A stretch of 64,000 nt of DNA from Alkalibacterium pelagium (GTDB taxonomy: Bacteria > Bacillota > Bacilli > Lactobacillales > Carnobacteriaceae_A), in contig NZ_FNZU01000009.1 of assembly GCF_900109325.1 (NCBI RefSeq), positions 53,979 through 117,978 on the forward strand, in the 5' to 3' direction. The notes beneath the pieces are model-generated. The model ran no database searches. It had not been told where the DNA came from and worked only from the letters and a program-made list of their open reading frames with translations. The position numbers were made by a program, and so were the translations under genes. Positions 43,800 to 53,973 of this stretch are shown here, one piece after another. Each line of letters starts with the position of its first letter. Position 1 is the stretch's first letter.

Positions 43800-44423
43800 A
43801 TGGAGAATAACACGGTAAGAAATAAAATCAGTCAGTATAGACCAGAACCATTAGGCAGACAGAGAAGATTTTCTGTCTTTCTGCCACTTATTACAATTGA
43901 TGGGGAGACGCACCTCCTATTTGAAAAAAGAAGTCAGAGCGTATCTCAGCCGGGGGAAACATCTTTTCCCGGAGGAGCAGTTGAAGAGGGGGAAACTTAC
44001 AAAGAGGCCGCAATTCGAGAGACAGTTGAGGAACTGAATGTGAAAGAGAGCCAGATCGACATATATGGAGAAATCGATTATATCGCCACCCATACTCATA
44101 TCATTCATTGTTTCGCTGGAGAACTCAAGAACTGTACACTAAAGTCTCTCCAGCCGAACGAGGAAGTGGAGTCACTGTTCACGATTCCGCTTGATTATTT
44201 CCTGACACATCAACCCGAATATCATTATGTGGATCTGATCGTGGAACACAAGGAGGATTTTCCCTTCGAACTGATATCCAATGGAGACAAGTACACATGG
44301 ACGACCAGAAAGCAGGGCATCCCTTTTTATCGGCTGGATGGCCAGTATCTCTGGGGGTTCACAGCGCAGTTTACCCATCGCTTCATAGATATCATCACAG
44401 ACAGCCAGACGACTGAATTTTAA
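43800..44423 (+). CDS. NUDIX hydrolase, CoA pyrophosphatase type
   Basis: A 207-residue NUDIX protein. The NUDIX box GGAVEEGETYKEAAIRETVEEL follows the LLFEKRSQSVSQPGETSFPGG stretch that is characteristic of coenzyme A diphosphatases (UPF0035 motif). It splits CoA or acyl-CoA into phosphopantetheine and 3',5'-ADP. The ATG at 43800 has GGAG 8 bases upstream; the GTG at 43791 is an alternative. It lies 66 bases after the sirtuin gene, and a -10-like TATAAT (43751-43756) between them may give it a separate promoter. The thioesterase follows 11 bases later. Confidence 0.9.
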   Translation: MENNTVRNKISQYRPEPLGRQRRFSVFLPLITIDGETHLLFEKRSQSVSQPGETSFPGGAVEEGETYKEAAIRETVEELNVKESQIDIYGEIDYIATHTHIIHCFAGELKNCTLKSLQPNEEVESLFTIPLDYFLTHQPEYHYVDLIVEHKEDFPFELISNGDKYTWTTRKQGIPFYRLDGQYLWGFTAQFTHRFIDIITDSQTTEF

Positions 44424-44434
44424 GGAGAATAAAT

Positions 44435-44965
44435 ATGACTATAAAGAAACAGATGAGCTGCAATGAAACAAGGGTCGTCCAGACCCATAGAGTCCTCCCA
44501 TCTGAACTGAACGGCCACCAGACTCTATTCGGCGGGAACCTGATGAGTCTGATCGACAATACGGCATCCATGTCGGTCGCAAAATTTGCCCGGTCCAATG
44601 CCCTGGTGACGGCTTCGATGGATGAGCTTCATTTTCTTCACCCAATTAAAGCCAGTCACGCGGTGAGTGTTGAAACTTATGTAACAGGTTCTGGGAGACG
44701 GTCCATTGAAGTATTTGCAAAAGTGCTGGGTGAAGATCTGGAAACAGGGGAGACCTATATCGGGGCGACCAGTTTTCTCACCTTCGTACTCGTCGGCTCA
44801 TTCGAATCAGATCAGTCCCTTCTTCCTGACCTGATCTGTGAATCAGAGGAAGAGCAGAAAGTCTGCAGAGATTACACTGAAAGAAGAAAGAAACGCCTGG
44901 CTGACAAGAAACTCAATGAAGACCTGATTAAAGGATTGACACTGACGCCTCCCTGGATGAGCTGA
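44435..44965 (+). CDS. Acyl-CoA thioesterase, hotdog fold (YkhA-like)
   Basis: A 176-residue hotdog protein of the cytosolic acyl-CoA hydrolase group. Conserved parts are GHQTLFGGNLMSLIDNTASM near 27-46 and the DELHFLHPIKASH strand near 63-75. AAGGAG lies before the ATG, 11 bases after the CoA pyrophosphatase gene. It splits acyl-CoA into fatty acid and CoA. The pair would together lower the acyl-CoA/CoA pool. Confidence 0.88.
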   Translation: MTIKKQMSCNETRVVQTHRVLPSELNGHQTLFGGNLMSLIDNTASMSVAKFARSNALVTASMDELHFLHPIKASHAVSVETYVTGSGRRSIEVFAKVLGEDLETGETYIGATSFLTFVLVGSFESDQSLLPDLICESEEEQKVCRDYTERRKKRLADKKLNEDLIKGLTLTPPWMS

Positions 44966-45018
44966 TCAAAATCATCCCAATTCCTACTTCAGTTTACCGG
45001 ATCACTATTTTGCCCGGA

Positions 45019-45078
45019 AAAAAGCCCCTCTCCGGGCTTTGACGGTTTGTTATCGAACCGTCAAAGCAGGAGAGAGGC
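45019..45078 (-). terminator. Terminator of the HAD phosphatase gene, extended hairpin
   Basis: A perfect 12-bp core (45036-45047 with 45056-45067) is lengthened by CCTCTCC/GGAGAGG arms; on the minus strand CUUUUUU follows. On the plus strand a second hairpin (45012-45018 with 45031-45037) competes for part of the arm. Confidence 0.8.
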
Positions 45079-45092
45079 GAGGCGACAAGCCC

Positions 45093-45980
45093 TTAGTCAT
45101 TTTTATAAATTTTACCACTTAAGACACGAGTGATCGCTTCGGCTACACCATTCTTACGGTTACTTGAAGTAAAGTAACTGGCAGCCTCCTTGGCTTCGGG
45201 TGCAGCATTCTCCATGGCAACTGAGTATTTTGCCCATTTGAGCATGGAGATGTCGTTGATGTTATCCCCGATAGTCATGACCTGGTCAGCTTTAAGATCC
45301 AGCTTTCTAGCCAGTTTCGCGACGGCCAGTCCTTTCTGGGCATTCTGATGGTTGATCTCAAGGTTTCGTTCACTTGATGCAGTTATGGCCAGATCTGGTA
45401 CCGCCTCATAAAGCTTCTCTTTTAACGGATCCAGTAAAGTCTTTCCTTTTTTGGTATGGACCGCTACCTTCAGTACGACAAGACTCTGGTCGCTCAGAAC
45501 ATCGGAATAGTCATCCACATAAGTGATCGGCATCTCATCTACTCGTTTCTTAGCTGTTTCAAGTGCTTCTTCAAACGTGATATCCGGGTTCATATCTGCT
45601 AACATGGATGCGAGCATTTCTTCTCGCTGATCCTTATTATCAGAATAAATGCCTTTGGATGTCATCAGTTCTTCATGAAGTGATTCGTATTGAGAAAAGA
45701 CGTCAAGCATCTGTCTGACCGTCTTTTTCTCCAAGCCGATATTGTAGAGATTTTTTCCGGTTCCGTCAAAATATTGGGCACCATTCTGTGCAATCAGTGG
45801 ACAGATGATGGTGTGGTCCTTAAGCATAGGCGAAGCCATCGGGTAATCTCTACCGGTCGCGATAGCAAAATGGATGCCTTGTTCCTGCGCACGCTTGATG
45901 GCAGAGGCATTTGCATTGGATATTTCCATGTGTTCATTAAGCAGTGTTCCGTCCATATCGGAAACAATCAGTTTGATCAT
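45093..45980 (-). CDS. HAD-superfamily phosphatase, Cof type
   Basis: A 295-residue class IIB HAD phosphatase. Motif I is SDMDGTLL (residues 6-13) with the nucleophile aspartate, motif II a threonine in FAIATGR, and motif III/IV is KADQVMTIGDNINDISML near 235. The Cof-type cap lies between. ATG at 45980 follows AAGGGG; the 11-residue longer start at 46013 lacks a site. It removes phosphate from sugar phosphates or flavin/pyridoxal phosphates; the specific one is unknown. Confidence 0.9.
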   Translation of the reverse strand: MIKLIVSDMDGTLLNEHMEISNANASAIKRAQEQGIHFAIATGRDYPMASPMLKDHTIICPLIAQNGAQYFDGTGKNLYNIGLEKKTVRQMLDVFSQYESLHEELMTSKGIYSDNKDQREEMLASMLADMNPDITFEEALETAKKRVDEMPITYVDDYSDVLSDQSLVVLKVAVHTKKGKTLLDPLKEKLYEAVPDLAITASSERNLEINHQNAQKGLAVAKLARKLDLKADQVMTIGDNINDISMLKWAKYSVAMENAAPEAKEAASYFTSSNRKNGVAEAITRVLSGKIYKND

Positions 45981-46084
45981 TAGTTTCGTCCCCTTTAATA
46001 ATCTATCTTTCATATAGTATCAGTCTAACAAAAATAGAGGATAAAGGCAGATAAATTTACTCAATTGAGAAAGGAAGTTTACAT

Positions 46085-46771
46085 ATGTCGATCCCAGTGG
46101 ATAATGACTGGACACCTATTTTAAAAGAAGCTGAACAGACAGCGTCCTATCAGGAATTAAGAGAGTTCTTAAAAAAAGAATACGTTAAAGGAGCCGTCTA
46201 TCCTGTCATGGATGATATCTGGCAGGCATTTGAATGGACCCCTTTCAGCAAAGTCAAAGTAGTGATTTTAGGACAGGATCCTTATCACGGCAAGCATCAG
46301 GCTCATGGTTTAAGTTTTTCCGTCAGGCCTGAGGTTGGTGTGCCACCTTCTCTTAAAAATATTTACAAGGAATTGGAGAGAGATCTGGGGATCTATCCAG
46401 TCTCTCACGGGTATCTGAAAAAATGGGCTGAAGAAGGCGTGCTGCTTCTTAATACTGTATTGACTGTCCGAGGAGGAGAGGCTCACTCGCATCGTAACAG
46501 AGGCTGGGAAGAGCTGACTGATCACGTGATCAAGTCCTTGAGTGAAAGAGAAAAACCGATTGTGTTTCTTCTCTGGGGAAATGCGGCTCAGAAAAAAGAG
46601 AAGATGATTGATACCCGCAGACATGTCGTGCTTAAAACATCTCATCCTAGTCCATTGTCTGCATATCGGGGATTTTTAGGGTCAGGTGTGTTTTCAGAAA
46701 CCAATCGGATTCTTAAGGAAATGGGTGACGAGCCAGTTGACTGGAGCTTGCCTGAAAACCCGAATGACTAG
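46085..46771 (+). CDS. ung: Uracil-DNA glycosylase, family 1
   Basis: A 228-residue UDG. The water-activating GQDPYHG motif is at about 63-69 and the DNA-intercalation HPSPLSAYRG loop near 187-196. LLLNTVLTV and VFLLWGNAAQ are also family hallmarks. It removes uracil from DNA. GAAAGGAAG precedes the ATG. It lies 87 bases before pta, a common gene order in lactic acid bacteria. Confidence 0.97.
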   Translation: MSIPVDNDWTPILKEAEQTASYQELREFLKKEYVKGAVYPVMDDIWQAFEWTPFSKVKVVILGQDPYHGKHQAHGLSFSVRPEVGVPPSLKNIYKELERDLGIYPVSHGYLKKWAEEGVLLLNTVLTVRGGEAHSHRNRGWEELTDHVIKSLSEREKPIVFLLWGNAAQKKEKMIDTRRHVVLKTSHPSPLSAYRGFLGSGVFSETNRILKEMGDEPVDWSLPENPND

Positions 46772-46858
46772 AATAATTTAATGGTTAAACTGTGAAAACC
46801 AATGGAAAAGTGGTATGATTAAGAATGTGGAAAAAACAAATCCTGGAGGGAAAATCAA

Positions 46859-47842
46859 GTGGAATTATTTGAAAGTCTGAAACAGAATATTCAAGGAAAA
46901 GATCTGAAAATCGTCTTTCCTGAAGCGACAGATGAACGTATTTTAGGTGCGGCATTACGCCTTCATTACGAAAACATCCTTGAACCAGTTCTGATCGGAA
47001 AAGAAGAAGACATTTTTGAGGAAGCAAAAGCTCATGGGTATGACCTGAAGGACATCGAAATCATCGATCCTGAAACATACGACAAGTTTGATGAAATGGT
47101 TGAAGCATTTCTTGAGCGACGTAAAGGGAAAGCCACAGAAGAGCAGGCTAGAACTCAGCTTAAAGATGTGAACTACTTTGGTACCATGCTTGTTTATCTG
47201 GACTATGCAGCTGGCCTGGTCAGTGGAGCGGTTCACTCAACAGGAGATACGGTTCGTCCGGCTCTTCAGATCATCAAGACCCGTCCTGGCGTAAGCCGTA
47301 CGTCTGGGGCATTCATCATGCTACGTGGAAGAGGACAGGAAAAATACTTGTTCTCCGACTGTGCAATCAATCCTAACCCGGATGAGCAGGTCCTGGCAGA
47401 AATCGCGGTGGAAAGTGCCCGTACAGCTAAAATGTTCGGTATCGACCCTAAAGTTGCATTACTGAGCTTCTCTTCAAAAGGATCAGCTAATGCACCGGAA
47501 GCAGAAAAAGTGCGTAACGCAACAAAAATTGCGCAGGAGCTTGCTCCTGACTTAGCTATTGATGGCGAGCTTCAGTTCGATGCGGCTTTTGTTCCTGCTG
47601 TAGCCCAGCAGAAAGTACCTGAATCAGACGTAGCAGGTGAAGCAACTGTGTTTGTCTTCCCTGAACTGCAGTCAGGAAACATTGGGTACAAAATCGCTCA
47701 GCGTTTAGGAAACTTCGAAGCAGTCGGACCGATCCTTCAAGGTCTGAATAAACCTGTTTCCGACCTGTCACGTGGATGTGTCGAAGAAGATGTCTATAAG
47801 ACAGCCATCATTACGGCAAATCAGGCATTGATGAACGACTAA
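46859..47842 (+). CDS. pta: Phosphate acetyltransferase
   Basis: A 327-residue short-type Pta, without the N-terminal regulatory domains of the E. coli enzyme. FPEATDERIL near 20 and the GAVHSTGDTVRPALQIIKT stretch near 121-139 are typical. It exchanges acetyl-CoA plus phosphate with acetyl phosphate plus CoA, linking pyruvate oxidation to acetate and ATP. Start is GTG at 46859 with TGGAGGG 8 bases upstream. A strong terminator follows. Confidence 0.96.
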   Translation: MELFESLKQNIQGKDLKIVFPEATDERILGAALRLHYENILEPVLIGKEEDIFEEAKAHGYDLKDIEIIDPETYDKFDEMVEAFLERRKGKATEEQARTQLKDVNYFGTMLVYLDYAAGLVSGAVHSTGDTVRPALQIIKTRPGVSRTSGAFIMLRGRGQEKYLFSDCAINPNPDEQVLAEIAVESARTAKMFGIDPKVALLSFSSKGSANAPEAEKVRNATKIAQELAPDLAIDGELQFDAAFVPAVAQQKVPESDVAGEATVFVFPELQSGNIGYKIAQRLGNFEAVGPILQGLNKPVSDLSRGCVEEDVYKTAIITANQALMND

Positions 47843-47866
47843 TCATACTATCAAAATAGTGTAAAG

Positions 47867-47895
47867 AAAACAGCTCACTCGAGCTGTTTTTTTTG
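47867..47895 (+). terminator. Terminator of pta
   Basis: AAAACAGCTC (47867-47876) pairs with 47881-47890 around a 4-nt loop, followed by a run of T. Confidence 0.9.
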
Positions 47896-48024
47896 GTTTA
47901 ATTAGGAATCAGGTAAGATAAGTGGTCGTTACAAGGAACTACTCACTAGAGAAAATGAACAGTCAACTTATGACCTCACCTAACAAAAGTAAGATGAGCT
48001 GGAGGATGAAATTAACAAATTTAC

Positions 48025-48059
48025 CCCTTCATATGCTTACTATTAGAAGAAGTGAAGGG
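48025..48059 (+). promoter_or_regulatory. Leader hairpin upstream of glpK
   Basis: CCCTTCA (48025-48031) pairs with TGAAGGG (48053-48059). It is followed by a -10-like TATACT at 48068-48073. It may be an operator or a leader structure; no T-run follows, so it is not a GlpP-type antiterminator of the usual kind. The remaining part of 47896-48123 shows nothing I can name. Confidence 0.3.
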
Positions 48060-48087
48060 TGCAATGTTATACTGTATTCGACGGTAA

Positions 48088-49653
<1,566 letters not shown>

Positions 49654-49680
49654 AATTTAATGAAAGGAGCTGATGAACGC

Positions 49681-51348
49681 ATGACATTTTCAGCTCAGAC
49701 CAGAAAAGAGAATATAAAGAAGCTGTCATCTGATCAGGTCGATCTGCTGATCATCGGAGGCGGCATCACTGGAGCTGGACTGGCTCTCCATGCCGCTGCC
49801 CGAGGCATAAAAGTTGGTCTGATCGAGATGCAGGATTTCGCAGGAGGGACGAGCAGCCGGTCAACCAAACTTGTACATGGGGGCCTGCGCTATCTGAAAC
49901 AGTTTGATGTGGAGCTCGTATCAGATGTGGCGAAGGAACGGGCTGTCATTGGAAAAAATGCACCTCATATTGTCCAGCCGAGCTATATGCTGATGCCGGT
50001 ATATGATGAACCAGGAGCATCTTTTAATGAATTTACTGCAGAAGTTGTTCTCCACCTGTATGATTATCTGGCAGAGACTGATGAAGAATGGGCGCATTAT
50101 ATCGTTGACAAGGAAGAGGTGCTTAAAGAAGAACCTCACTTGAAAGAAGAAGGACTTATGGCTGGAGGTTTCTACCTTGACTACACGAATGACGATGCCC
50201 GACTGACAATCGAAACGATCAAAAAAGCTGACGAACTGGGAGCCATTATAACCAACTATGTTAAAGCTGAATCATTCGGTTATGATGATGAAGGTAAGAT
50301 AAGAACTGTCAGAGCAATGGATACGTTGAATGAGGAGTCCTTTGACATCGATGCGAAAGTCGTGGTGAACGCCACCGGTCCTTGGTCGGATGAGACAAGA
50401 AAAAACAGGAAGGCCGATACTGAAGGCAAAATGTTCCCTACAAAAGGAGTCCATTTTGTAGTGGATCATTCTAAACTCCCTGTGTCCAGAACCATTTACA
50501 CAGATACTGGACAGGAAGACAATCGTATGGTCTTCATTATCCCACGTGGCAATAAAACATATTTTGGAACGACGGACACCCCATTTGAGGGGGCGTACGA
50601 GGACCCGTCCATCACACAGGAAGACATTGATTACCTCCTGCAGACAATCAATCACCGATTTGACGGAGTATCCATAACATTGGATGATATCGAATCAAGC
50701 TGGGCAGGACTCAGACCGCTGATTCAGGATGAGAATAATGATGACCCGTCAGGCATTTCCAGAGGCCACGAAATCTTTACTGAAGAAGACGGGCTGATCA
50801 CGATTGCCGGAGGAAAACTGACTGATTACCGGCGAATGGCGGAAGATGCCTGTGAAGTTATTGATAAAGCCTTTGAAGAACTGAATGTAAGGTTCGATCA
50901 GGTAGATACGAAGACTATTCCGCTTTCCGGCGGAGATGTCGAAGATCCAAGTGCATTCCAGACATTTATAGATCAGCACAGTCAAGATGGGACTGATGCC
51001 GGTCTGGATCAGGAAGACGCACGGTTCCTGGCGGACTGGTATGGGACTAATATTTTTAAAGTGTATGAACTGCTGGACAAGGCGCATACGTTCGATATGC
51101 CTTTAAAAGATGCCTTACAGCTGGCATATGGGCTGGAGCATGAAATGATTCTGTCTCCAGAGGACTTCTTTGAAAGACGGACAGATTCAATATTCTTCAA
51201 TATTGACCGGGTTATTGAACTAAAAGAATCGGTTCTTGAGGTGATGCAGAAAGAACTTGGATGGAGCGAAGAAGAAAAAGAAAACTGGTCAATTCATTTG
51301 GATGAAAGAGTAAGAGAAGTATCGTTGGAGGAATTCAAAATCAAATAA
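49681..51348 (+). CDS. glpD: Aerobic glycerol-3-phosphate dehydrogenase (GlpD/GlpO family)
   Basis: A 555-residue FAD enzyme. The dinucleotide motif LLIIGGGITGAG is near 24-35, and STKLVHGGLRYL is the typical second motif. The length is that of B. subtilis GlpD; the roughly 50-residue insertion of the H2O2-forming GlpO of enterococci and streptococci (about 608 residues) is missing, so a quinone-linked dehydrogenase is more likely than an oxidase. The ATG at 49681 is preferred; AAAGGAG lies 11 bases upstream. An ATG at 49660 is in frame. Confidence 0.92.
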   Translation: MTFSAQTRKENIKKLSSDQVDLLIIGGGITGAGLALHAAARGIKVGLIEMQDFAGGTSSRSTKLVHGGLRYLKQFDVELVSDVAKERAVIGKNAPHIVQPSYMLMPVYDEPGASFNEFTAEVVLHLYDYLAETDEEWAHYIVDKEEVLKEEPHLKEEGLMAGGFYLDYTNDDARLTIETIKKADELGAIITNYVKAESFGYDDEGKIRTVRAMDTLNEESFDIDAKVVVNATGPWSDETRKNRKADTEGKMFPTKGVHFVVDHSKLPVSRTIYTDTGQEDNRMVFIIPRGNKTYFGTTDTPFEGAYEDPSITQEDIDYLLQTINHRFDGVSITLDDIESSWAGLRPLIQDENNDDPSGISRGHEIFTEEDGLITIAGGKLTDYRRMAEDACEVIDKAFEELNVRFDQVDTKTIPLSGGDVEDPSAFQTFIDQHSQDGTDAGLDQEDARFLADWYGTNIFKVYELLDKAHTFDMPLKDALQLAYGLEHEMILSPEDFFERRTDSIFFNIDRVIELKESVLEVMQKELGWSEEEKENWSIHLDERVREVSLEEFKIK

Positions 51349-51363
51349 AGCGAGGGATTTATA

Positions 51364-52086
51364 GTGGAAACGACTTTATTTCAGCAATTACTTGGCGAGT
51401 ATTTCGGTACGATGATCCTCATTCTTCTAGGAGACGGGGTTGTCGCGGCGAATGTACTGAAAAAGACTAAATCTTATGACAGTGGATGGATCATGATCGG
51501 GATAGGCTGGGGGCTGGCGGTTGCTATGGCAGTTTATGCAGTAGGCTGGCTGTCCCCTGCACATATCAATCCGGCAGTGACACTTGGAATGGCTGTAGCA
51601 GGTGAAATCGGATGGGGAATGGTTATTCCTTACTCGATCGCTCAAATAGCTGGAGGGTTCACAGGAGCAGTTATAGTCTGGCTGCACTACATCCCTCACT
51701 TTAGAGAAACAGATGATCAGGCCTCTATTCTGGCTGTATTCTCCACTGGACCAGCAATCAAAGGGACGAAATGGAACTTATTATCTGAAGCGATTGCTAC
51801 ATTCGTTCTGGTATTCGGTCTTCTGGCCTTTACTCAAGGGGACTTTACAGACGGACTGAATCCGCTGATTGTTGGTCTTCTGATCGTGGCCATCGGTCTC
51901 TCTCTCGGAGGAACAACAGGGTATGCCATCAACCCGGCACGTGACTTGGGCCCAAGAATCGCTCACCAGATTCTTCCGATAGCGAATAAAGGAAGTTCGG
52001 ACTGGGAATATTCTTGGATTCCTATCATTGGGCCATTCATTGGTGGAGCTGTCGGGGCACTCGTATTCCTCGCCATGACATTCTAA
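51364..52086 (+). CDS. glpF: Glycerol uptake facilitator
   Basis: A 240-residue aquaglyceroporin with six hydrophobic segments. Both pore loops are present: HINPAVTLG near 67-75 and AINPARDLG near 192-200, the latter with the Asp typical of glycerol channels. It lets glycerol diffuse in to GlpK. Start is GTG at 51364, 15 bases after glpD. Gene order K-D-F is the same as in several lactic acid bacteria. Confidence 0.95.
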   Translation: METTLFQQLLGEYFGTMILILLGDGVVAANVLKKTKSYDSGWIMIGIGWGLAVAMAVYAVGWLSPAHINPAVTLGMAVAGEIGWGMVIPYSIAQIAGGFTGAVIVWLHYIPHFRETDDQASILAVFSTGPAIKGTKWNLLSEAIATFVLVFGLLAFTQGDFTDGLNPLIVGLLIVAIGLSLGGTTGYAINPARDLGPRIAHQILPIANKGSSDWEYSWIPIIGPFIGGAVGALVFLAMTF

Positions 52087-52110
52087 ATTTTCGCGTATCT
52101 TATCACTCAG

Positions 52111-52150
52111 TAAAAGCCACTGCTCTCCCATATAGGGAGCAGTGGCCTTA
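52111..52150. terminator. Bidirectional terminator between glpF and small membrane gene
   Basis: GCCACTGCT...CTCCC (52116-52129) pairs with GGGAGCAGTGGC (52135-52146) with one small bulge; T-rich on the minus strand. Confidence 0.75.
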
Positions 52151-52166
52151 TTATGAGTGCTGAAAA

Positions 52167-52394
52167 TCAATAAGTTACGCTGGCAAACAAAATAGCTGCA
52201 ATAGATAGGCCGATCGCCGTAATGTTCATGCGTGTGGTCTGTGCTCTAAGGAAAAATCCTGCTACAGCCAGAACGATGCCTACTCCACCGCTGATCATTG
52301 CCTGGGGATCATGCCCGAAGCCTGCCAGCAGTAAGCCGATAACCCCGGCTAGAATCGCAACCCATCCTATAACTGATCCAATAGTCCGCTTCAC
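52167..52394 (-). CDS. Small three-helix membrane protein, hypothetical
   Basis: A 75-residue very hydrophobic protein with three transmembrane helices (about 5-25, 32-50, 54-73) separated by short polar turns. The start is GTG at 52394 with AAGGAGG 7 bases upstream, a strong sign of a real gene. No family was recognised. It sits alone between the glp terminator and a divergent thioesterase gene. Confidence 0.75.
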   Translation of the reverse strand: MKRTIGSVIGWVAILAGVIGLLLAGFGHDPQAMISGGVGIVLAVAGFFLRAQTTRMNITAIGLSIAAILFASVTY

Positions 52395-52525
52395 TTCTGT
52401 TCCTCCTTACCTTCACTAGTGATAACATACACAATATCGTCTCGTATAATTTTAACATAACCCTCTCAGCTTGTGCTACACTGGTAACGATAAAAGTTGA
52501 ATGTAAAAGAAAGAAGGTCACAATT

Positions 52526-52963
52526 ATGACACTATGTTTACATAAAGTGCAATATTACGAAACAGATCAGATGCAGATCGTTCATCATTCAAATTATATC
52601 AGATGGTTTGAAGAGGCGAGGACTCATCTGATGGAAGAGCTGGGATACGGCTATCATCAGATGGAAAACGAAGGGATCATTATTCCTGTCCTGTCAGTGC
52701 AGGCTGAGTATAAAGGGATGGTCCGCTATGGAGAAACTGTCGTAATAGATGCTGAGATTAAAGAGTTTACCGGAGTAAAAATGGTCATCAGCTATGAAGT
52801 TACTGATAAGGAAACAGGAAGTCTTAAGACAACAGGTGAATCCCGACACGCGTTCCTCGATAAAGACACTTACCGGCCAATGTCACTTAAACGGAAACAC
52901 AAGAAACTTTTCGACTTGTTCAATGAATTACATGAAGCATCCTTGGAGCATAGGGGGCACTGA
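52526..52963 (+). CDS. YbgC/FadM-type acyl-CoA thioesterase
   Basis: A 145-residue hotdog thioesterase of the 4-hydroxybenzoyl-CoA thioesterase group. The YYETDQMQIVHHSNYIRWFEEAR stretch near 9-31 holds the catalytic Asp13 and the conserved HxNY. AGAAGG precedes the ATG. It hydrolyses short or branched acyl-CoA. The next gene begins one base after the stop codon. Confidence 0.9.
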   Translation: MTLCLHKVQYYETDQMQIVHHSNYIRWFEEARTHLMEELGYGYHQMENEGIIIPVLSVQAEYKGMVRYGETVVIDAEIKEFTGVKMVISYEVTDKETGSLKTTGESRHAFLDKDTYRPMSLKRKHKKLFDLFNELHEASLEHRGH

Positions 52964-52964
52964 T

Positions 52965-53576
52965 ATGGATCTGATTCTGATCGTCGGGCCGCAGGCTGTG
53001 GGGAAAATGACTGTAGGACAGGCTCTGGAGAAGAAAATCGATGCCAGGCTTCTGTTCAATCATGAAACGATCGATCTGTTTGCCCGATTTCTAGGGTACA
53101 CACGTGATACGTTTCGTCTATCTGAAGTCGTCAGGTATGACCTGTTCAAAGCCTTTACTGAACACCCTGAATCAAATGACACTCATGGCATTATCTTTAC
53201 GGTAGTCGCAGGCTTTGATGTGGATACGGACTGGGACATCCTGAGGAACTGGTCGTCGCTGTTTCTTGATGCCGGAGGGAATGTATACTTTATTGAACTT
53301 GAAGCGGATCTTGATGTACGGCTCAAACGTAATAAAAGTGAGCTGCGTCTGTCAATGAAGCCATCGAAAAGAGACGTGGATTTTTCCGAAGCCGAACTGC
53401 TTCAGAGTATGGAAAAGCATCGATTGAATTCCTTTGATGGAGAAGTTGAAGCCAAGCTTCCGGAAGTCAGCTACCTCAAGCTGAATACAACTGAACTGTC
53501 AGCCGAAGCGACCGCCGGGAAAATCAATGACTGGCTGCTTGAGAGAGGCTATAAAAAAACGACCCGCCCTGAGTAA
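52965..53576 (+). CDS. P-loop kinase-like protein (AAA/shikimate-kinase fold)
   Basis: A 203-residue P-loop protein. Walker A GPQAVGKMT is at 8-16. The body resembles small nucleotide or shikimate kinases of unknown substrate, with an RLKRNKSELRLSMKPSKRD lid-like segment near 119-137. ATG at 52965 overlaps the leading thioesterase by spacing of one base and has AGGGGG upstream. The reading frame is open well upstream but there overlaps the thioesterase in another frame. Its stop lies inside the terminator hairpin. Confidence 0.8.
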   Translation: MDLILIVGPQAVGKMTVGQALEKKIDARLLFNHETIDLFARFLGYTRDTFRLSEVVRYDLFKAFTEHPESNDTHGIIFTVVAGFDVDTDWDILRNWSSLFLDAGGNVYFIELEADLDVRLKRNKSELRLSMKPSKRDVDFSEAELLQSMEKHRLNSFDGEVEAKLPEVSYLKLNTTELSAEATAGKINDWLLERGYKKTTRPE

Positions 53577-53595
53577 ACAGGACGGGTCGTTTTTT
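53554..53595. terminator. Bidirectional terminator between kinase-like gene and dhaM
   Basis: AAAAAACGACCCG.CCTG (53554-53571) pairs with 53578-53595. It overlaps the 3' end of the kinase-like gene and abuts the dhaM stop codon. Confidence 0.88.
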
Positions 53596-53973
53596 CTACT
53601 CTTTTATAACAAGCTTACTGATCTGTTCTTTAATATTATCCAGAGGGACATCAGCCTGGAGCAGTGAAGCAGTGGTGTAGGCTCCTTCTATGAAGGCAGT
53701 GTTTAAAATCTCCACATTTTTTTCAGTCATTTCAGTTGCCATGTCCAGATTCATCTTTGCGCTTCCCAGATCATAAAAGCACAGGACATTATCTTCTTCG
53801 AAGGATTCCAGAGTCTCGCTGATCAGATCGAAGGATGTCCCCACGTCGCCGTCTTCTGTTCCCCCCGCTGTTCTGATCGTCACATCGGAAGCGACCTGGT
53901 CCAGAAGCTGTTTCAGACCGGATGCGACACTTTCAACATGAGAGACGAGAAGCACACCATAGGATTTACTCAT
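53596..53973 (-). CDS. dhaM: PTS-dependent dihydroxyacetone kinase, phosphotransferase subunit DhaM
   Basis: A 125-residue EIIA(mannose)-fold protein. The phosphorylated histidine is His12 (LVSHVESVASG), and GGTEDGDVGTS near 37-47 is the family signature. It takes phosphate from HPr and passes it to ADP held on DhaL. It lacks the extra HPr and EI domains of E. coli DhaM, as usual in Gram-positives. Its start overlaps the dhaL end by 8 bases. Confidence 0.94.
   Translation of the reverse strand: MSKSYGVLLVSHVESVASGLKQLLDQVASDVTIRTAGGTEDGDVGTSFDLISETLESFEEDNVLCFYDLGSAKMNLDMATEMTEKNVEILNTAFIEGAYTTASLLQADVPLDNIKEQISKLVIKE

Noticed and set aside
52794..52964. Longer N-terminus for the P-loop kinase-like gene
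   Set aside because: This part overlaps the thioesterase gene in another frame; the Walker A motif and ribosome binding site fit the ATG at 52965.
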